DNA from: Alphaproteobacteria bacterium Ga0077535
GTDB taxonomy: Bacteria > Pseudomonadota > Alphaproteobacteria > Caulobacterales > Aquidulcibacteraceae
Length of the DNA: 64,000 nucleotides
NCBI GenBank assembly: GCA_001464425.1
Contig: LNEK01000004.1
Coordinates: 1-64,000 of the forward strand
Direction of reading: 5' to 3'
The notes beneath the pieces are model-generated. The model was not told where the DNA came from and ran no database searches. It saw only the letters and a program-made list of their open reading frames with translations. Position numbers and translations under genes: made by a program. Positions 45,614 to 54,832 of the stretch are shown one piece after another; position 1 is the first letter of the stretch; every line of letters starts with the position of its first letter.

Positions 45614-46494
45614 AGCCGGCCGCGCAGCATTTGCAAGATGGCGGAGAAATCCTTGTTGGCGTAGCCGCGCTGGACGAGTTCGCTGTAAAGCGCCTCGGCC
45701 GCGCCGCCGAGCGGCGTCGGGGCGCCGGTGGTGTCCGCCGCGTCCTGCGCGAGCTTCAGATCTTTCAGCATCATCGCAGCGGCAAAGCCGCCTTCGTAGT
45801 CGCGGTTCGACGGCGCCGCCGGCACTGGGCCCGGCCACGGGCAGTACGAGGTGAGCGACCAGCATTGACCAGACGCCTGCGAGGCGATGTCGAAGAACTT
45901 CTGCCCGTCGAGGCCAAGGCCCTCCGCTAGCGCGAACGCTTCCGAGACCCCGATCATCGAAATGCCGAGCAGCATGTTGTTGCAGATCTTGGCCGCCTGC
46001 CCTGTGCCGCTATCGCCAGCACGGATGATGGCTTTGGCCATCGGCTTCAACGCTTCTTCGATCTCGGCGAAATCCTGTTCGCGGCAGCCGACCATGAAGG
46101 TGAGCGAGCCGGCATTGGCGGCCGCTGTGCCTCCAGAAACCGGTGCGTCGGCAGCGCGGAAGCCGCGCATGGAAGCATCCCGCGCAACGGTGCGGGCGGA
46201 ATCCACGTCGATGGTGGAGCAATCGATCAGCAGGGCGTCGGTGGGCGCGTTCGGCAGGATGGCGTCCATGTAGACGTCGCGCACGTGGCTGCCGGCAGGG
46301 AGCATTGTGATGACGACGTTGGCGTCCTTCACGGCTTCAGCGGCGGAGGCGGCGGCGCTCATGCCCTGCTCCTTGGCGCGCGCCAGCGCATCGGCGCTGA
46401 GATCGAAGGCGACGACCTCATGGCCCGCCTTGGCTTGGTTCGCCGCCATGCCCGAGCCCATGTTGCCGAGGCCGATGAATGCGATGCGGGTCAT
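45610..46494 (-). CDS. mmsB: 3-hydroxyisobutyrate dehydrogenase
   Basis: A 294-residue beta-hydroxyacid dehydrogenase. The cofactor motif is FIGLGNMGSGMAANQAKAGHEV, the substrate-binding DAPVSGGTAAANAGSL is conserved, and the catalytic lysine is in GTGQAAKICNNML. It oxidises 3-hydroxyisobutyrate to methylmalonate semialdehyde in valine breakdown. The ATG at 46492-46494 begins the Rossmann fold directly. It faces the mmsA operon in the same direction, with about 200 bases between. Confidence 0.94.
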   Translation of the reverse strand: MTRIAFIGLGNMGSGMAANQAKAGHEVVAFDLSADALARAKEQGMSAAASAAEAVKDANVVITMLPAGSHVRDVYMDAILPNAPTDALLIDCSTIDVDSARTVARDASMRGFRAADAPVSGGTAAANAGSLTFMVGCREQDFAEIEEALKPMAKAIIRAGDSGTGQAAKICNNMLLGISMIGVSEAFALAEGLGLDGQKFFDIASQASGQCWSLTSYCPWPGPVPAAPSNRDYEGGFAAAMMLKDLKLAQDAADTTGAPTPLGGAAEALYSELVQRGYANKDFSAILQMLRGRL

Positions 46495-46594
46495 GGGAGC
46501 TCCTGGATTTGCGGTGTGTCTTACGACTGAACGCGCGAGGCGCAAGCTCGGGCTAGTTCCAACGCTTCCGGGCCGAACGCCCCAGGCAAGCGGG

Positions 46595-46651
46595 GCGAGA
46601 GCCGAGACCTAGGGCAGCGATCGCAATGCTTGTCCCTGGGTCCCGGCTCGC
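46595..46651. repeat. Imperfect inverted-repeat element between mmsB and the hydrolase gene
   Basis: GCGAGAGCCGAGACCTAGGG (46595-46614) matches the inverted complement of the right arm (46634-46651) apart from a few changes. A second hairpin, GCCCGGC/GCCGGGC, follows at 46652-46670. The compound structure looks like an intergenic palindromic element and not a simple terminator. Confidence 0.45.
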
Positions 46652-46698
46652 AGCCCGGCTCGAGGCCGGGCCTGCCGGGCCGCGGGGAGAGCGATCTT

Positions 46699-47762
46699 TT
46701 AGAGCGGCGCCCATTCTTCGTCGGCGGGCAGTGGCGCGAAGATTTGGTCGAGCGCAGCGTCGGTGACGGCGGCGAGCGTGGCGGGATTCCAGGCGGGTTT
46801 GTTGTCTTTGTCCACGATGAGGGCGCGGACGCCTTCCTGGAAATCGTGCAGCGACGAGACGCGACTGGCGATGCGGTACTCGCTGCGTATTTCGTCCTCG
46901 AAGCTCGCCATCGCCGCGCCTTCGCGCATTTGACGGAAACTCACTTTCAACGCTTGCGGCGATTTTGTTTGCAGCGTTGCGAGCTGGGCGTTGGCCCAAT
47001 CGGAACCATCTGCCTCGAGTGCGGCGAAGATAGCTTCGACGCTCTCGCGCGCGAAGATGCGGTTGATGCGCTCGATGTTTTCCGAGGTCAGTTCTTTGGG
47101 GCGGCCTGCGCTTTCGCTCAAAGCTTCGAGACCGCTTTCGAGTGCGCGGGTTGCGTCGTGGGTTTGCGCGGCGCCGGCGATTTGCGCGCGGGCGGCGGCG
47201 AGGATTTCCGTTGGCATGTAGTGCGTGGCGATGCCGGCGATGAGGCAATCGGCGGCTTTGAGGCGCGCGCCGGTGAGCGCCAACCACATGCCGATCTCCC
47301 CTGCCTTGCGCGGCAGATACCAGCCGCCGCCGACGTCGGGAAATAAGCCGATGCCCGTTTCGGGCATGGCGTAGGTGGTGTTCTCGGTGGCGATACGGAA
47401 ACGCGCGGGCATCGAGATGCCGACACCGCCGCCCATGGTGACGCCGTCGATCAGCGCGACGATGGGCTTCGGATAATGAAAGAGCAGATGGTTGAGGCGA
47501 TATTCGGTGAAGAAGAACGCGCGCGCTTCGCGGCCGTCGCCAGCGCCGCTTTCCGCGATCATGCGAATGTCACCACCGGCGCAGAACCCGCGCGTGCCGG
47601 GGGCGTGATCTAGGAGGATGGCATGAACGCTTGCGTCATCGCGCCAGGCGACGAGCGCGTCAATCATCGCGGCGCACATGGGCTTGTTGAGCGCATGCAG
47701 CGCTGCGGGGCGGTTCAGCGTGATCTGGCCGAGCCCGTTGGCGGCGGTGGTTAGAATGTCAG

Positions 47763-47766
<4 letters not shown>
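46699..47766 (-). CDS. 3-hydroxyisobutyryl-CoA hydrolase
   Basis: A 355-residue enoyl-CoA hydratase-superfamily protein of the HIBYL-CoA hydrolase type, which frees 3-hydroxyisobutyrate in valine catabolism. RGFCAGGDIRMIAE is the oxyanion motif, IDGVTMGGGVGISMPARFRIATENT the second one, and PETGIGLFPDVGGGWYLPR the third. Its length (about 350) separates it from simple hydratases. The ATG at 47764-47766 overlaps the stop codon of the HEPN-like gene by four bases. Confidence 0.92.
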
Positions 47767-48307
<541 letters not shown>

Positions 48308-48311
<4 letters not shown>

Positions 48312-49804
48312 CGCATTGTTGGGATGACGAAGCTTGAATCGTCCGTCAGGCCTTCCGGCCAGCGTTGCGTGATCGTTTTCACTTTGGTGAAGAACTTTAC
48401 GCCTTCCATGCCGTGCTGGTTGGTGTCGCCGAAGGCACTGCGTTTCCAGCCGCCGAATGTGTGATACGCGACCGGGACCGGGATCGGGACGTTGATGCCG
48501 ACCATGCCGACATTCACGCGCGCGGCGAACTCGCGCGCGGCGCGGCCGTTGCGGGTGAAGATGGCGACGCCGTTGCCGTATTGATGATTGCTCGGCAGCG
48601 CGAGCGCTTCTTCGAAGGTTTCGGCGCGGACGATCTGCAGCACCGGGCCGAAGATTTCTTCCTTGTAGGTGCGCATCTCGGTTGAGACTTTGTCGAACAA
48701 TGTCGGGCCGACGAAGAAGCCGTCTTCGTAGCCTTGCAGTTTGAAGCCGCGGCCATCGCGCACGAGTTCTGCGCCCTCTTTCACGCCGAGCGCGATATAG
48801 TCTTCGATCTTTTCTTTGTGCTGCTTGGAAACGACCGGGCCGTATTGAGCACCTTCATCGGTCGAGATGCCGACTTTCAGCTTCTCAATCTCGGGGATCA
48901 AGCGTTCACGCAATTCGTCGGCGGTGTTCTTGCCCACTGGCACGACCACAGGCAGCGCCATGCAGCGCTCGCCAGCGGAGCCGTAAGCTGCGCCGATGAG
49001 ATCCTTCACGGCTTGATCCATGTCGGCGTCGGGCATGATGATGCCGTGGTTCTTGGCGCCGCCCATGGCTTGCACGCGCTTATTGTTGGCGGTGCCGTTC
49101 GAGTAAATGTAATGCGCGATGTCGGACGAGCCAACGAAGCTGATGGCTCTGATGTCCGGATGCGCGATGATGGCGTCGACGGCTTCCTTGTCGCCGTGGA
49201 CGACGTTGAGCACGCCCGCGGGCGCGCCGGCTTCCATCATCAGCTCGGCGAGGCGCACTGGAACGGACGGGTCCTTCTCCGATGGCTTCAGCACGAAAGT
49301 GTTGCCGGTCGCGATGGCGACACCGAACATCCACATCGGGATCATGGCGGGGAAGTTGAACGGCGTGATGCCCGCGACTACGCCGAGCGGCTGGCGCATC
49401 GAATAGACGTCGATGCCGGGACCGGCGCCTTCGGTGTATTCGCCTTTCAGCGCATGCGGGATGCCACAGGCGAATTCGATGACTTCGAGGCCGCGCTGAA
49501 TGTCGCCCTTTGAGTCGGCAATGACCTTGCCGTGCTCGGATGAGAGCAAATGCGCGAGCTCGTCCATGTTCTTTTCGACAAGCTGCTTGAACGCGAACAT
49601 TACGCGCGCGCGGCGCTGCGGATTGGTGGCGGCCCAGCCGGGGAATGCCGCGGATGCGGCAGCGACTGCAGCGTCGAGATCGCGCGCGTTGGAGAACGCG
49701 ACTTCAGCCTGTTGCGCGCCCGTGTTGGGGTTGAAAACGCGACCGGCGCGCCCGCCGGAAGCGGACGCGCCTGCGCCATTGATAAAGTTACGGATCGCGC
49801 GCAT
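48308..49804 (-). CDS. mmsA: Methylmalonate-semialdehyde dehydrogenase, acylating
   Basis: A 498-residue aldehyde dehydrogenase that converts methylmalonate semialdehyde and CoA to propionyl-CoA, the last step of valine catabolism here. GVVAGITPFNFPAMIPMWMF, FVLKPSEKDPS and the catalytic Cys281 in SAGERCMAL are diagnostic, and the cofactor is NAD. It is the first gene of an operon with the HEPN-like gene and the hydrolase. mmsB lies about 3.3 kb downstream on the same strand but in a separate unit. Confidence 0.96.
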
Positions 49805-49896
49805 CGGCGGGGCCTCCCGGGTTCGGAATTTGCCGCTCTTATGGCGTCAAACTGGAACCCAGTAAATGCCGCGCCGAGTAACGCGCCCGCGACCCG

Positions 49897-50061
49897 TTAT
49901 CCCCTTCGCGCCATGCCCATGATCAGGGAGACCACAAACAGAACGAGGAAGATAAAGAACAGGATTTGCGCGATGCCGGCCGAAGCCGACGCGATGCCGC
50001 CGAAGCCGAAAATGGCCGCCACGATCGCCACGACGAAAAAGATAAGGGCCCAACTGAGCAT
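49897..50061 (-). CDS. DUF1328 small membrane protein, copy A
   Basis: A 54-residue protein made of two membrane helices ([20 protein letters not shown], then [19 protein letters not shown]) ending in basic residues. It is the YtjA/DUF1328 family, common in stress regulons. It has a GGAG site before the ATG at 50059-50061 and a near-consensus EcfG site (50093-50117) before that. A second copy lies at 50816. Confidence 0.85.
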   Translation of the reverse strand: MLSWALIFFVVAIVAAIFGFGGIASASAGIAQILFFIFLVLFVVSLIMGMARRG

Positions 50062-50092
50062 TTGATGTCTCCTGGAATGCAGTTGGAATGAA

Positions 50093-50117
50093 AACTCACA
50101 TTCGGGCCCAGAGTTCC
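50093..50117 (-). promoter_or_regulatory. EcfG-like promoter of DUF1328 copy A
   Basis: On the minus strand GGAAC (50113-50117), 16 bases, then AGTT (50093-50096). This differs from the EcfG consensus only in one base of the -10. It is 32 bases from the ATG of DUF1328 copy A. Confidence 0.5.
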
Positions 50118-50126
50118 GCGCTGGCG

Positions 50127-50759
50127 CTAAGTTGGGTACGACCAGCCCTGCTCACCTTTTCGTGCAGCCGCGTATTGCGCTTCGGCGAAGCGCCAATTGA
50201 TCAGCGTGCTGAGGTACGCGTCGAGGAATTTGCCGCGCTCGTTTTTGTAATCGAGATAATAGGCGTGCTCCCAGAGATCGCAGACGCTGAGTGGCGTAAG
50301 CTTGTCATCAACGATCGGGGTGTCGGCGTCGTGCATATCGACCAGCTGCACCGCGCCTGATTTATCAGCGACCAGCCATAGCCAGCCGGACGCGAAGTGG
50401 CCTTCGCCTTTGGCTTTTGCTTCCTGGCTGAAATTCGCCAGATCGCCGAAGGCTTTTTCGATAGCGGCGCGTAGTTCGCCTTGCGGTTCGCCTTGCGACT
50501 GTGGTGTGAGGCTCATCCAGAAGAAGCCGTGATTCCAGGCTTGGGCGGCGTTGTTGAAGAGCTTCTTGTCGTTCTCGGCTTTGGCGAGGCGGACGACCTC
50601 TTCAAGCGAAGATGGCGCATTGGTGCGCTCGGCCAGAAAGCCATTCAGCTTCTTGATGTAGCCGGCATGGTGCTTGCCGTGGTGGGTGTTAAGCGTGTCG
50701 CGCGACATGTGCGGCTCAAGCGCCGCGGCGTCGAACGGAAGATCGATAAGTTTGAACAT
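50127..50759 (-). CDS. sodB: Iron superoxide dismutase
   Basis: A 210-residue Fe/Mn-type superoxide dismutase. The metal ligands are in [16 protein letters not shown] (His), NHGFFW (His) and [18 protein letters not shown] (Asp and His). [10 protein letters not shown] and the GGxxG-type loops suggest iron rather than manganese, but this is not certain. It lies between the two DUF1328 genes. The EcfG promoter before DUF1328 copy B could drive it too, which fits a stress role. Confidence 0.95.
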   Translation of the reverse strand: MFKLIDLPFDAAALEPHMSRDTLNTHHGKHHAGYIKKLNGFLAERTNAPSSLEEVVRLAKAENDKKLFNNAAQAWNHGFFWMSLTPQSQGEPQGELRAAIEKAFGDLANFSQEAKAKGEGHFASGWLWLVADKSGAVQLVDMHDADTPIVDDKLTPLSVCDLWEHAYYLDYKNERGKFLDAYLSTLINWRFAEAQYAAARKGEQGWSYPT

Positions 50760-50815
50760 GAGAGGCCTCCTCCTCGGTCATATAGGCGAGGAGGACGGCA
50801 TTTCGAGGCGATGCC

Positions 50816-50989
50816 TTAAGTGACATCTTGTCCGCGCACGGCGCGGACGACGAAGCTGATCACGAGCAAGGCGAGAAAGATGAGAAACAGAATCTTTGCA
50901 ATGCTAGCGGCGATCCCAGCAAGGCCAACAAAGCCCAGATACCCTGCAACAAGTGCGAGAATGAAAAACGCGAGCGCCCAGCCAAGCAT
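50816..50989 (-). CDS. DUF1328 small membrane protein, copy B
   Basis: A 57-residue DUF1328 protein: [20 protein letters not shown] and [21 protein letters not shown] are the two helices. The ATG at 50987-50989 was chosen, with GGAGA upstream; a longer frame gives a non-conserved leader. A consensus EcfG site sits 29 bases upstream. It is 56 bases before sodB on the same strand. Confidence 0.88.
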   Translation of the reverse strand: MLGWALAFFILALVAGYLGFVGLAGIAASIAKILFLIFLALLVISFVVRAVRGQDVT

Positions 50990-51017
50990 GGCGTGTCTCC
51001 GTGCGATTGGCGGAGCG

Positions 51018-51043
51018 AACGTTCGGCCCTGCGGCAGAGTTCC
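51018..51043 (-). promoter_or_regulatory. Predicted EcfG promoter of DUF1328 copy B and sodB
   Basis: On the minus strand GGAAC (51039-51043), 17 bases, then CGTT (51018-51021). It matches the consensus exactly and points to DUF1328 copy B and sodB. Confidence 0.7.
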
Positions 51044-51045
51044 CG

Positions 51046-52760
51046 CTAAGAGGTTTGATCTTCGCGCCGCACGGGCTGCGTGATTTGCGCAATCGGCGGC
51101 GGGACGCTGACCCAAAGCCGGAATGGACGCGCAGGGTCGCGGCCTACATTCGCGCCGAGTTGGCGCGCGAACGCCTCTATGAGGCGTGAGCTGGGGCTCG
51201 GCGGTTGGTTCTGATTGAGCACTGCGTCGGAATCCACCACGAGTCGAACGGTGGCGTCGTCGTCCTGACAGAGGAAAATGGAAAGCGAAGCTGGCCCAGC
51301 ATCGGCGAGAGTATCCAGCGCGATTGAAACCCCCTCACCGATCAGGAAGGAGAGCGGCACGGCGCGATCGACATCTGCGCGGGTGGGCTGAAGATGGAAG
51401 GTGAGCGTAACGTCCTTGGCCAGGGCGCCGCGCGATTGCACCAATTGACGGGAAATCTCGGCGACGAGATCGTCGACGCGCAGTTCGCGGACCTCACCTG
51501 ACGAATAGACGCGCTGGTGAACCAGAGCGAGCAGTTGCACGCGGTCATGCGCGCGGGCGAGACCCCAGGCTTCGCTTTCGTCGCGCGCGTTGCGCGCTTG
51601 GATGTTCAGCAAGCTTGCGACCATCTGCAGATTATTCTTCACCCGATGGTGAACTTCTCTGAGGAGCGCGCGCTCTTCAGCTAGCGCCTCCACCAAGCGT
51701 TGCTCACGGCCGCGCAGGGTTTTCGCCATCGCCGCCAACGTACGACGCAGGGAGCGAATCTCCTCCGGTGCGTTTTTAAGCGCCGGCGGCTCGGCGATGT
51801 CCTCGCCACCACGGGCAAGATTGCGAGCAGAGGCTTCGACCGCAGAAAGCGGACGGGCGACGAAAACCTCAATCGCAAACCAGCCAGCCGCGACCGCAAG
51901 CATCCAGATCAGCAACGGCGCCGCGATCGAGAACAATAACTCGCCCCAGCGCTGCCACGCGGGCTGATCTGCTGGCCACGACATGACGATGTAGAGGTCT
52001 GGCCGATGCACACGAAGCCAGGCTGCGGGCCCAAATGATTGCGGATTTGCTCTGCGCGCGGCAAGTCCACGTCCGGGCGATCTGGCCGGGGTGTGGACTG
52101 CGCGATGATGAAGCCTTCGGAATCGACGATCGCAGCACGGGCGCGATCAAGGTCACGGCCTCGATCTAACAATTCCTGCAATTGGATGACGGTGATTGAA
52201 GCACTGACAAAGCCGATGCGGCGAGAGCCTTCATGAATAGGCTCGATGGCGCCAAGCACGGGTTGGCCGGTGAGCGCGCCGCGTTCGATATAGCCAAAGG
52301 CGAAGCCATCGCGTTCGCTGGCGCGTTCGCGCAGGGCGCTTTGAGGCGCGGTGCTGAGCCCGGGAGGCGCGACAGGAAAGCTGCAACGGATGACGCCGCG
52401 ATTATCAGAGACCGCCAGCGCTGCGACATAAGGGTAGCGGGCTGCAACGTCGCCCAGCCAGGTTCGGCAATCGCCAGCTGCGATCTGCTGCAACGCTGGC
52501 GTCGTCGATAGCACGCGAAGCATTTCGCGCACTTCGTCGATCGCGCCCTTTTCGACCGAGATGGATTGCAGCGCTTGGCGGCTCAGCGATTCTTCATATG
52601 CGGATTGGCTGGAAGCGACAGCATTCAGACCCACCTGAGTCGCAATGGCGCCGGCCGGAAGCATCGCGAGGCCGAGCAAAAGCGCCATGCGCCCGCGCAT
52701 TGACCGGAGGGACAATGCGCGGGGCCAGTATCTGAATTTCCTATCTTCGCGCGCGTTCAC
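51046..52760 (-). pseudogene. Sensor kinase or phosphatase of the stress locus, frameshifted
   Basis: The first frame (start 52758-52760, overlapping ecfG by four bases) has a basic N-terminus, one membrane helix and a sensor region up to about residue 245. Near 52010 the match continues in another frame: a second helix, then a HAMP-like linker (VARPLSAVEASARNLARGG) and a HisKA_2 domain with REVHHRVKNNLQMVASLLN. The following ATPase region lacks the usual N- and G-box residues ([14 protein letters not shown]). It may be a phosphatase of PhyR, as PhyP is in Sphingomonas, rather than a kinase. Confidence 0.75.
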
Positions 52761-53302
52761 ACGCTGGCCGTGCCCTCGATCAACCGACCCTCACTAGGAA
52801 TAGGTTGGCCATCGTCGTCAAGGCCAAGCAAATCCGCGAGCTTACGGCGCGCGCGGTTGACGCGGCTCTTGATCGTGCCCACTGCGCATCCGCAGATCGT
52901 CGCAGCTTCTTCGTAAGAGCATCCAGATGCGCCGACGAGCGTTAGAACTTCGCGGTGATCAGGTGCGAGTTGCTGGAATGCAACCTTGAAGTCTTCAAGA
53001 TCAACCGATCCATCCTGCTCTGGGCGGACGGCCAAACGCGCAGCGAACTTGCCGTCGGCATCTTCTACTTCGCGTTTCAGCTTCCGCAGCTGGGAATAAT
53101 AATGGTTGCGCAGAATCGTGAATAACCAAGCGCGGAGGTTAGTGCCCGGCTCGAAGCGCTCGACGTTGGCCAGCGCTTTAACAAGCGTGTCTTGGACCAA
53201 ATCGTCGGCTTGCGCCGAGTTATGCGCCAGCGAACGCGCAAACGCGCGCAAACTGGGCAGGAGCTCGATCAGCTCCGATTTGAAGGCTGCCGATGCGCTC
53301 AC
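52757..53302 (-). CDS. ecfG: General stress sigma factor EcfG
   Basis: A 181-residue ECF sigma factor of the ECF15 group. Region 2 is LPSLRAFARSLAHNSAQADDLVQDTLVKALANVERF, and region 4 is QQLAPDHREVLTLVGASGCSYEEAATICGCAVGTIKSRVNRARRKL. It directs RNA polymerase to general stress promoters and is held by NepR. Its start overlaps the nepR stop codon (ATGA), and its 3' end overlaps the kinase gene. The order nepR, ecfG, kinase, divergent from phyR, is classic for this group. Confidence 0.96.
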   Translation of the reverse strand: MSASAAFKSELIELLPSLRAFARSLAHNSAQADDLVQDTLVKALANVERFEPGTNLRAWLFTILRNHYYSQLRKLKREVEDADGKFAARLAVRPEQDGSVDLEDFKVAFQQLAPDHREVLTLVGASGCSYEEAATICGCAVGTIKSRVNRARRKLADLLGLDDDGQPIPSEGRLIEGTASV

Positions 53303-53511
53303 GACTTCTTCTCCTCAGCGGCGTCGAGGGCGGAGAGGACATCAAGCAGCCGCTGCGGCACAGGTTCACTGGCGACCTGGCCGTAGGCGATCTTCAAATT
53401 TCGGGTGATCAACTGCTTATGCTGAGCAGAGGCAGGTTTGGACTGGCTGTAGGATCCGTCTTCGGGCGGTTTCTTGCTCACGAGCGCTTCCATTTCTTCT
53501 TTCCGTGCCAT
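53299..53511 (-). CDS. nepR: Anti-sigma factor NepR
   Basis: A 70-residue NepR-type anti-sigma factor. The core helices are QHKQLITRNLKIAYGQVASEPVPQRLLDVLSAL (the key motif RNLKIAYGQVASEPVPQRLL is given as its central part). It sequesters EcfG and is released when phosphorylated PhyR binds. The ATG at 53509-53511 was chosen because it removes a proline-rich leader that lies over the promoter. An exact EcfG site lies 66 bases upstream. Confidence 0.93.
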   Translation of the reverse strand: MARKEEMEALVSKKPPEDGSYSQSKPASAQHKQLITRNLKIAYGQVASEPVPQRLLDVLSALDAAEEKKS

Positions 53512-53576
53512 AGTGCCAACCAAGCCCCCGCGCGACCAGTCAGGGAAACCAATGGCGGCTCTCCCTCGGCGCACTC

Positions 53577-53601
53577 AACGCCTCGATCACAAACCTGTTC
53601 C
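53577..53601 (-). promoter_or_regulatory. Predicted EcfG promoter of nepR-ecfG
   Basis: On the minus strand GGAAC (53597-53601), 16 bases, then CGTT (53577-53580): an exact EcfG consensus. It would make the nepR-ecfG operon autoregulated. It lies back to back with the phyR promoter. Confidence 0.75.
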
Positions 53602-53609
53602 GGGGGCCT

Positions 53610-53634
53610 GGAACATTTTTTCAGATGCGGCGTT
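53610..53634 (+). promoter_or_regulatory. Predicted EcfG promoter of phyR
   Basis: GGAAC (53610-53614), 16 bases, then CGTT (53631-53634): an exact EcfG consensus 85 bases before the preferred phyR ATG. Only eight bases separate it from the nepR promoter on the other strand. Confidence 0.75.
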
Positions 53635-53718
53635 CATTGGCTCTCGACGGGATTGGGAGACGATATGCATACCGAGGCCAATTCTCCAAAAAATGTTAAT
53701 GAAACCAAGGGGTCATAT

Positions 53719-54513
53719 ATGACGCTTGCCCGGGAAATTGCGCCTCACCTGCCGCTGCTGCGCCGATATGCGCGGGCTTTGACGGGTGCGCAGGAAAGTG
53801 GCGACGCTTTCGTCGTTGCGGCGCTGGAGGCCATTGTGGCGCGGCCGGAAGAATTTCCGCGTCAGATGGACCCGCGCGCGGGCCTCTATCGCGTGTTTCA
53901 CAAGATTTGGGAGAGCGGCAACGTCGAGCTCAATGGCCACCTGGGCGAGGACTCGCCTGGCGCGCGCAAGGCGCACGAGCGTCTGCGGGCGTTGGCGCCT
54001 CTGAGTCGCCAAGCGCTGCTGCTCACCACGCTCGAAAACTTCACGACCCAAGAGACCGGTGAAATTCTAGAGCGCTCACCGGAAGAAGTGGGCGCCTTAC
54101 TCGACGACGCGATTGACGCGCTCGATAAGCAGACCAAGGCGCGCATTCTGATCATCGAAGACGAAGCCGTCATTGCGATGGATTTGAGCGACCTCGTCAC
54201 TGCGGCAGGCCACACTGTTTGCGGCGTCGAGTCGACGGCCTCTGGCGCCGTCGCCGCCGCAAATCGCGAACTGCCTGACTTGGTGTTGGCTGACATTCAG
54301 CTTGCCGACGGATCTTCCGGTATCGACGCGGTGAAGGATATTCTTTCATCGTTCGAAGTGCCGGTGATCTTTATCACGGCCTTCCCAGATCGCTTGCTGA
54401 CAGGCGAACGACCGGAGCCGACCTTCCTGATCACGAAGCCGTATTCGCCTGACATGGTGCGTGCGGCGGTGAGCCAAGCGCTCTTCTTTGAAAGCACAGG
54501 AAACCTGAACTGA
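53719..54513 (+). CDS. phyR: General stress response regulator PhyR
   Basis: A 264-residue anti-anti-sigma factor. Residues 1-135 are a sigma-like domain (LAREIAPHLPLLRRYARALTG, ALAPLSRQALLLTTLENFTTQETGEIL) that mimics EcfG to bind NepR. Residues 140-260 are a receiver with the phosphorylated Asp192 in VLADIQLADGSSG and the conserved FITAFPDRLLTGERPEPTFLITKPY (motif FITAFPDRLLTG to KPY). The ATG at 53719 gives the standard N-terminus; an in-frame ATG at 53665 would add 18 residues. The EcfG promoter is upstream. Confidence 0.96.
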   Translation: MTLAREIAPHLPLLRRYARALTGAQESGDAFVVAALEAIVARPEEFPRQMDPRAGLYRVFHKIWESGNVELNGHLGEDSPGARKAHERLRALAPLSRQALLLTTLENFTTQETGEILERSPEEVGALLDDAIDALDKQTKARILIIEDEAVIAMDLSDLVTAAGHTVCGVESTASGAVAAANRELPDLVLADIQLADGSSGIDAVKDILSSFEVPVIFITAFPDRLLTGERPEPTFLITKPYSPDMVRAAVSQALFFESTGNLN

Positions 54514-54524
54514 AGTTCCGCGTT
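54499..54524 (+). promoter_or_regulatory. EcfG-like promoter of entericidin-like gene
   Basis: GGAAA (54499-54503), 17 bases, then CGTT (54521-54524), with one mismatch in the -35. It overlaps the phyR stop codon and lies 42 bases before the ATG of the entericidin-like gene, so that gene may have its own stress promoter in addition to read-through from phyR. Confidence 0.5.
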
Positions 54525-54566
54525 GCTTTACCGCGCTGGCAGGGCTGGCGCGGAATGGAGAATCTA

Positions 54567-54737
54567 ATGTCGAAGAAAATCACCTCCCCGCTGGTGGCAC
54601 TCGCGGCTCTGATGGGCGCAGTTTCGCTGACTGCTTGCAACACGGTTGAAGGCGTCGGCCAAGACGTTGAGCGCGCTGGCGAAGCCATCGAAGAGACCGC
54701 GCAAGAAGCCAACGACGGCAACCCGAATACGCCGTAA
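54567..54737 (+). CDS. Entericidin-like small lipoprotein
   Basis: A 56-residue lipoprotein of the entericidin A/B family (lipobox LTAC; CNTVEGVGQDVERAGEAIEETAQ is the family motif). Entericidins are stress-induced, membrane-associated peptides. The ATG at 54567 has GGAG upstream and is preferred to the earlier in-frame ATG at 54555. It is placed just after phyR and has a near-consensus EcfG site, consistent with stress control. Confidence 0.85.
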   Translation: MSKKITSPLVALAALMGAVSLTACNTVEGVGQDVERAGEAIEETAQEANDGNPNTP

Positions 54738-54804
54738 AGCTTCAAAGCTTCGCGCCCTGCAGGGTGCGACTTTTCGGACCTAGGACAAACCAGCGTCCAA
54801 TGAG

Positions 54805-54832
54805 AAAAGGCTCGCATCATGCGAGCCTTTTT
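54805..54832 (+). terminator. Terminator hairpin containing a start codon
   Basis: A perfect 12-bp stem AAAAGGCTCGCA with TGCGAGCCTTTT, a three-base loop, and a run of five T. It has the form of an intrinsic terminator for the entericidin-like gene. Its loop and descending arm contain the ATG (54819-54821) of the next gene, and the AAAGG that would bind ribosomes is in the ascending arm. Confidence 0.75.

Noticed and set aside
49847-50053. Minus-strand frame of 68 residues near the mmsA leader
   Set aside because: The alternative frame in the same place gives a clean DUF1328 protein, so this one is a shadow.
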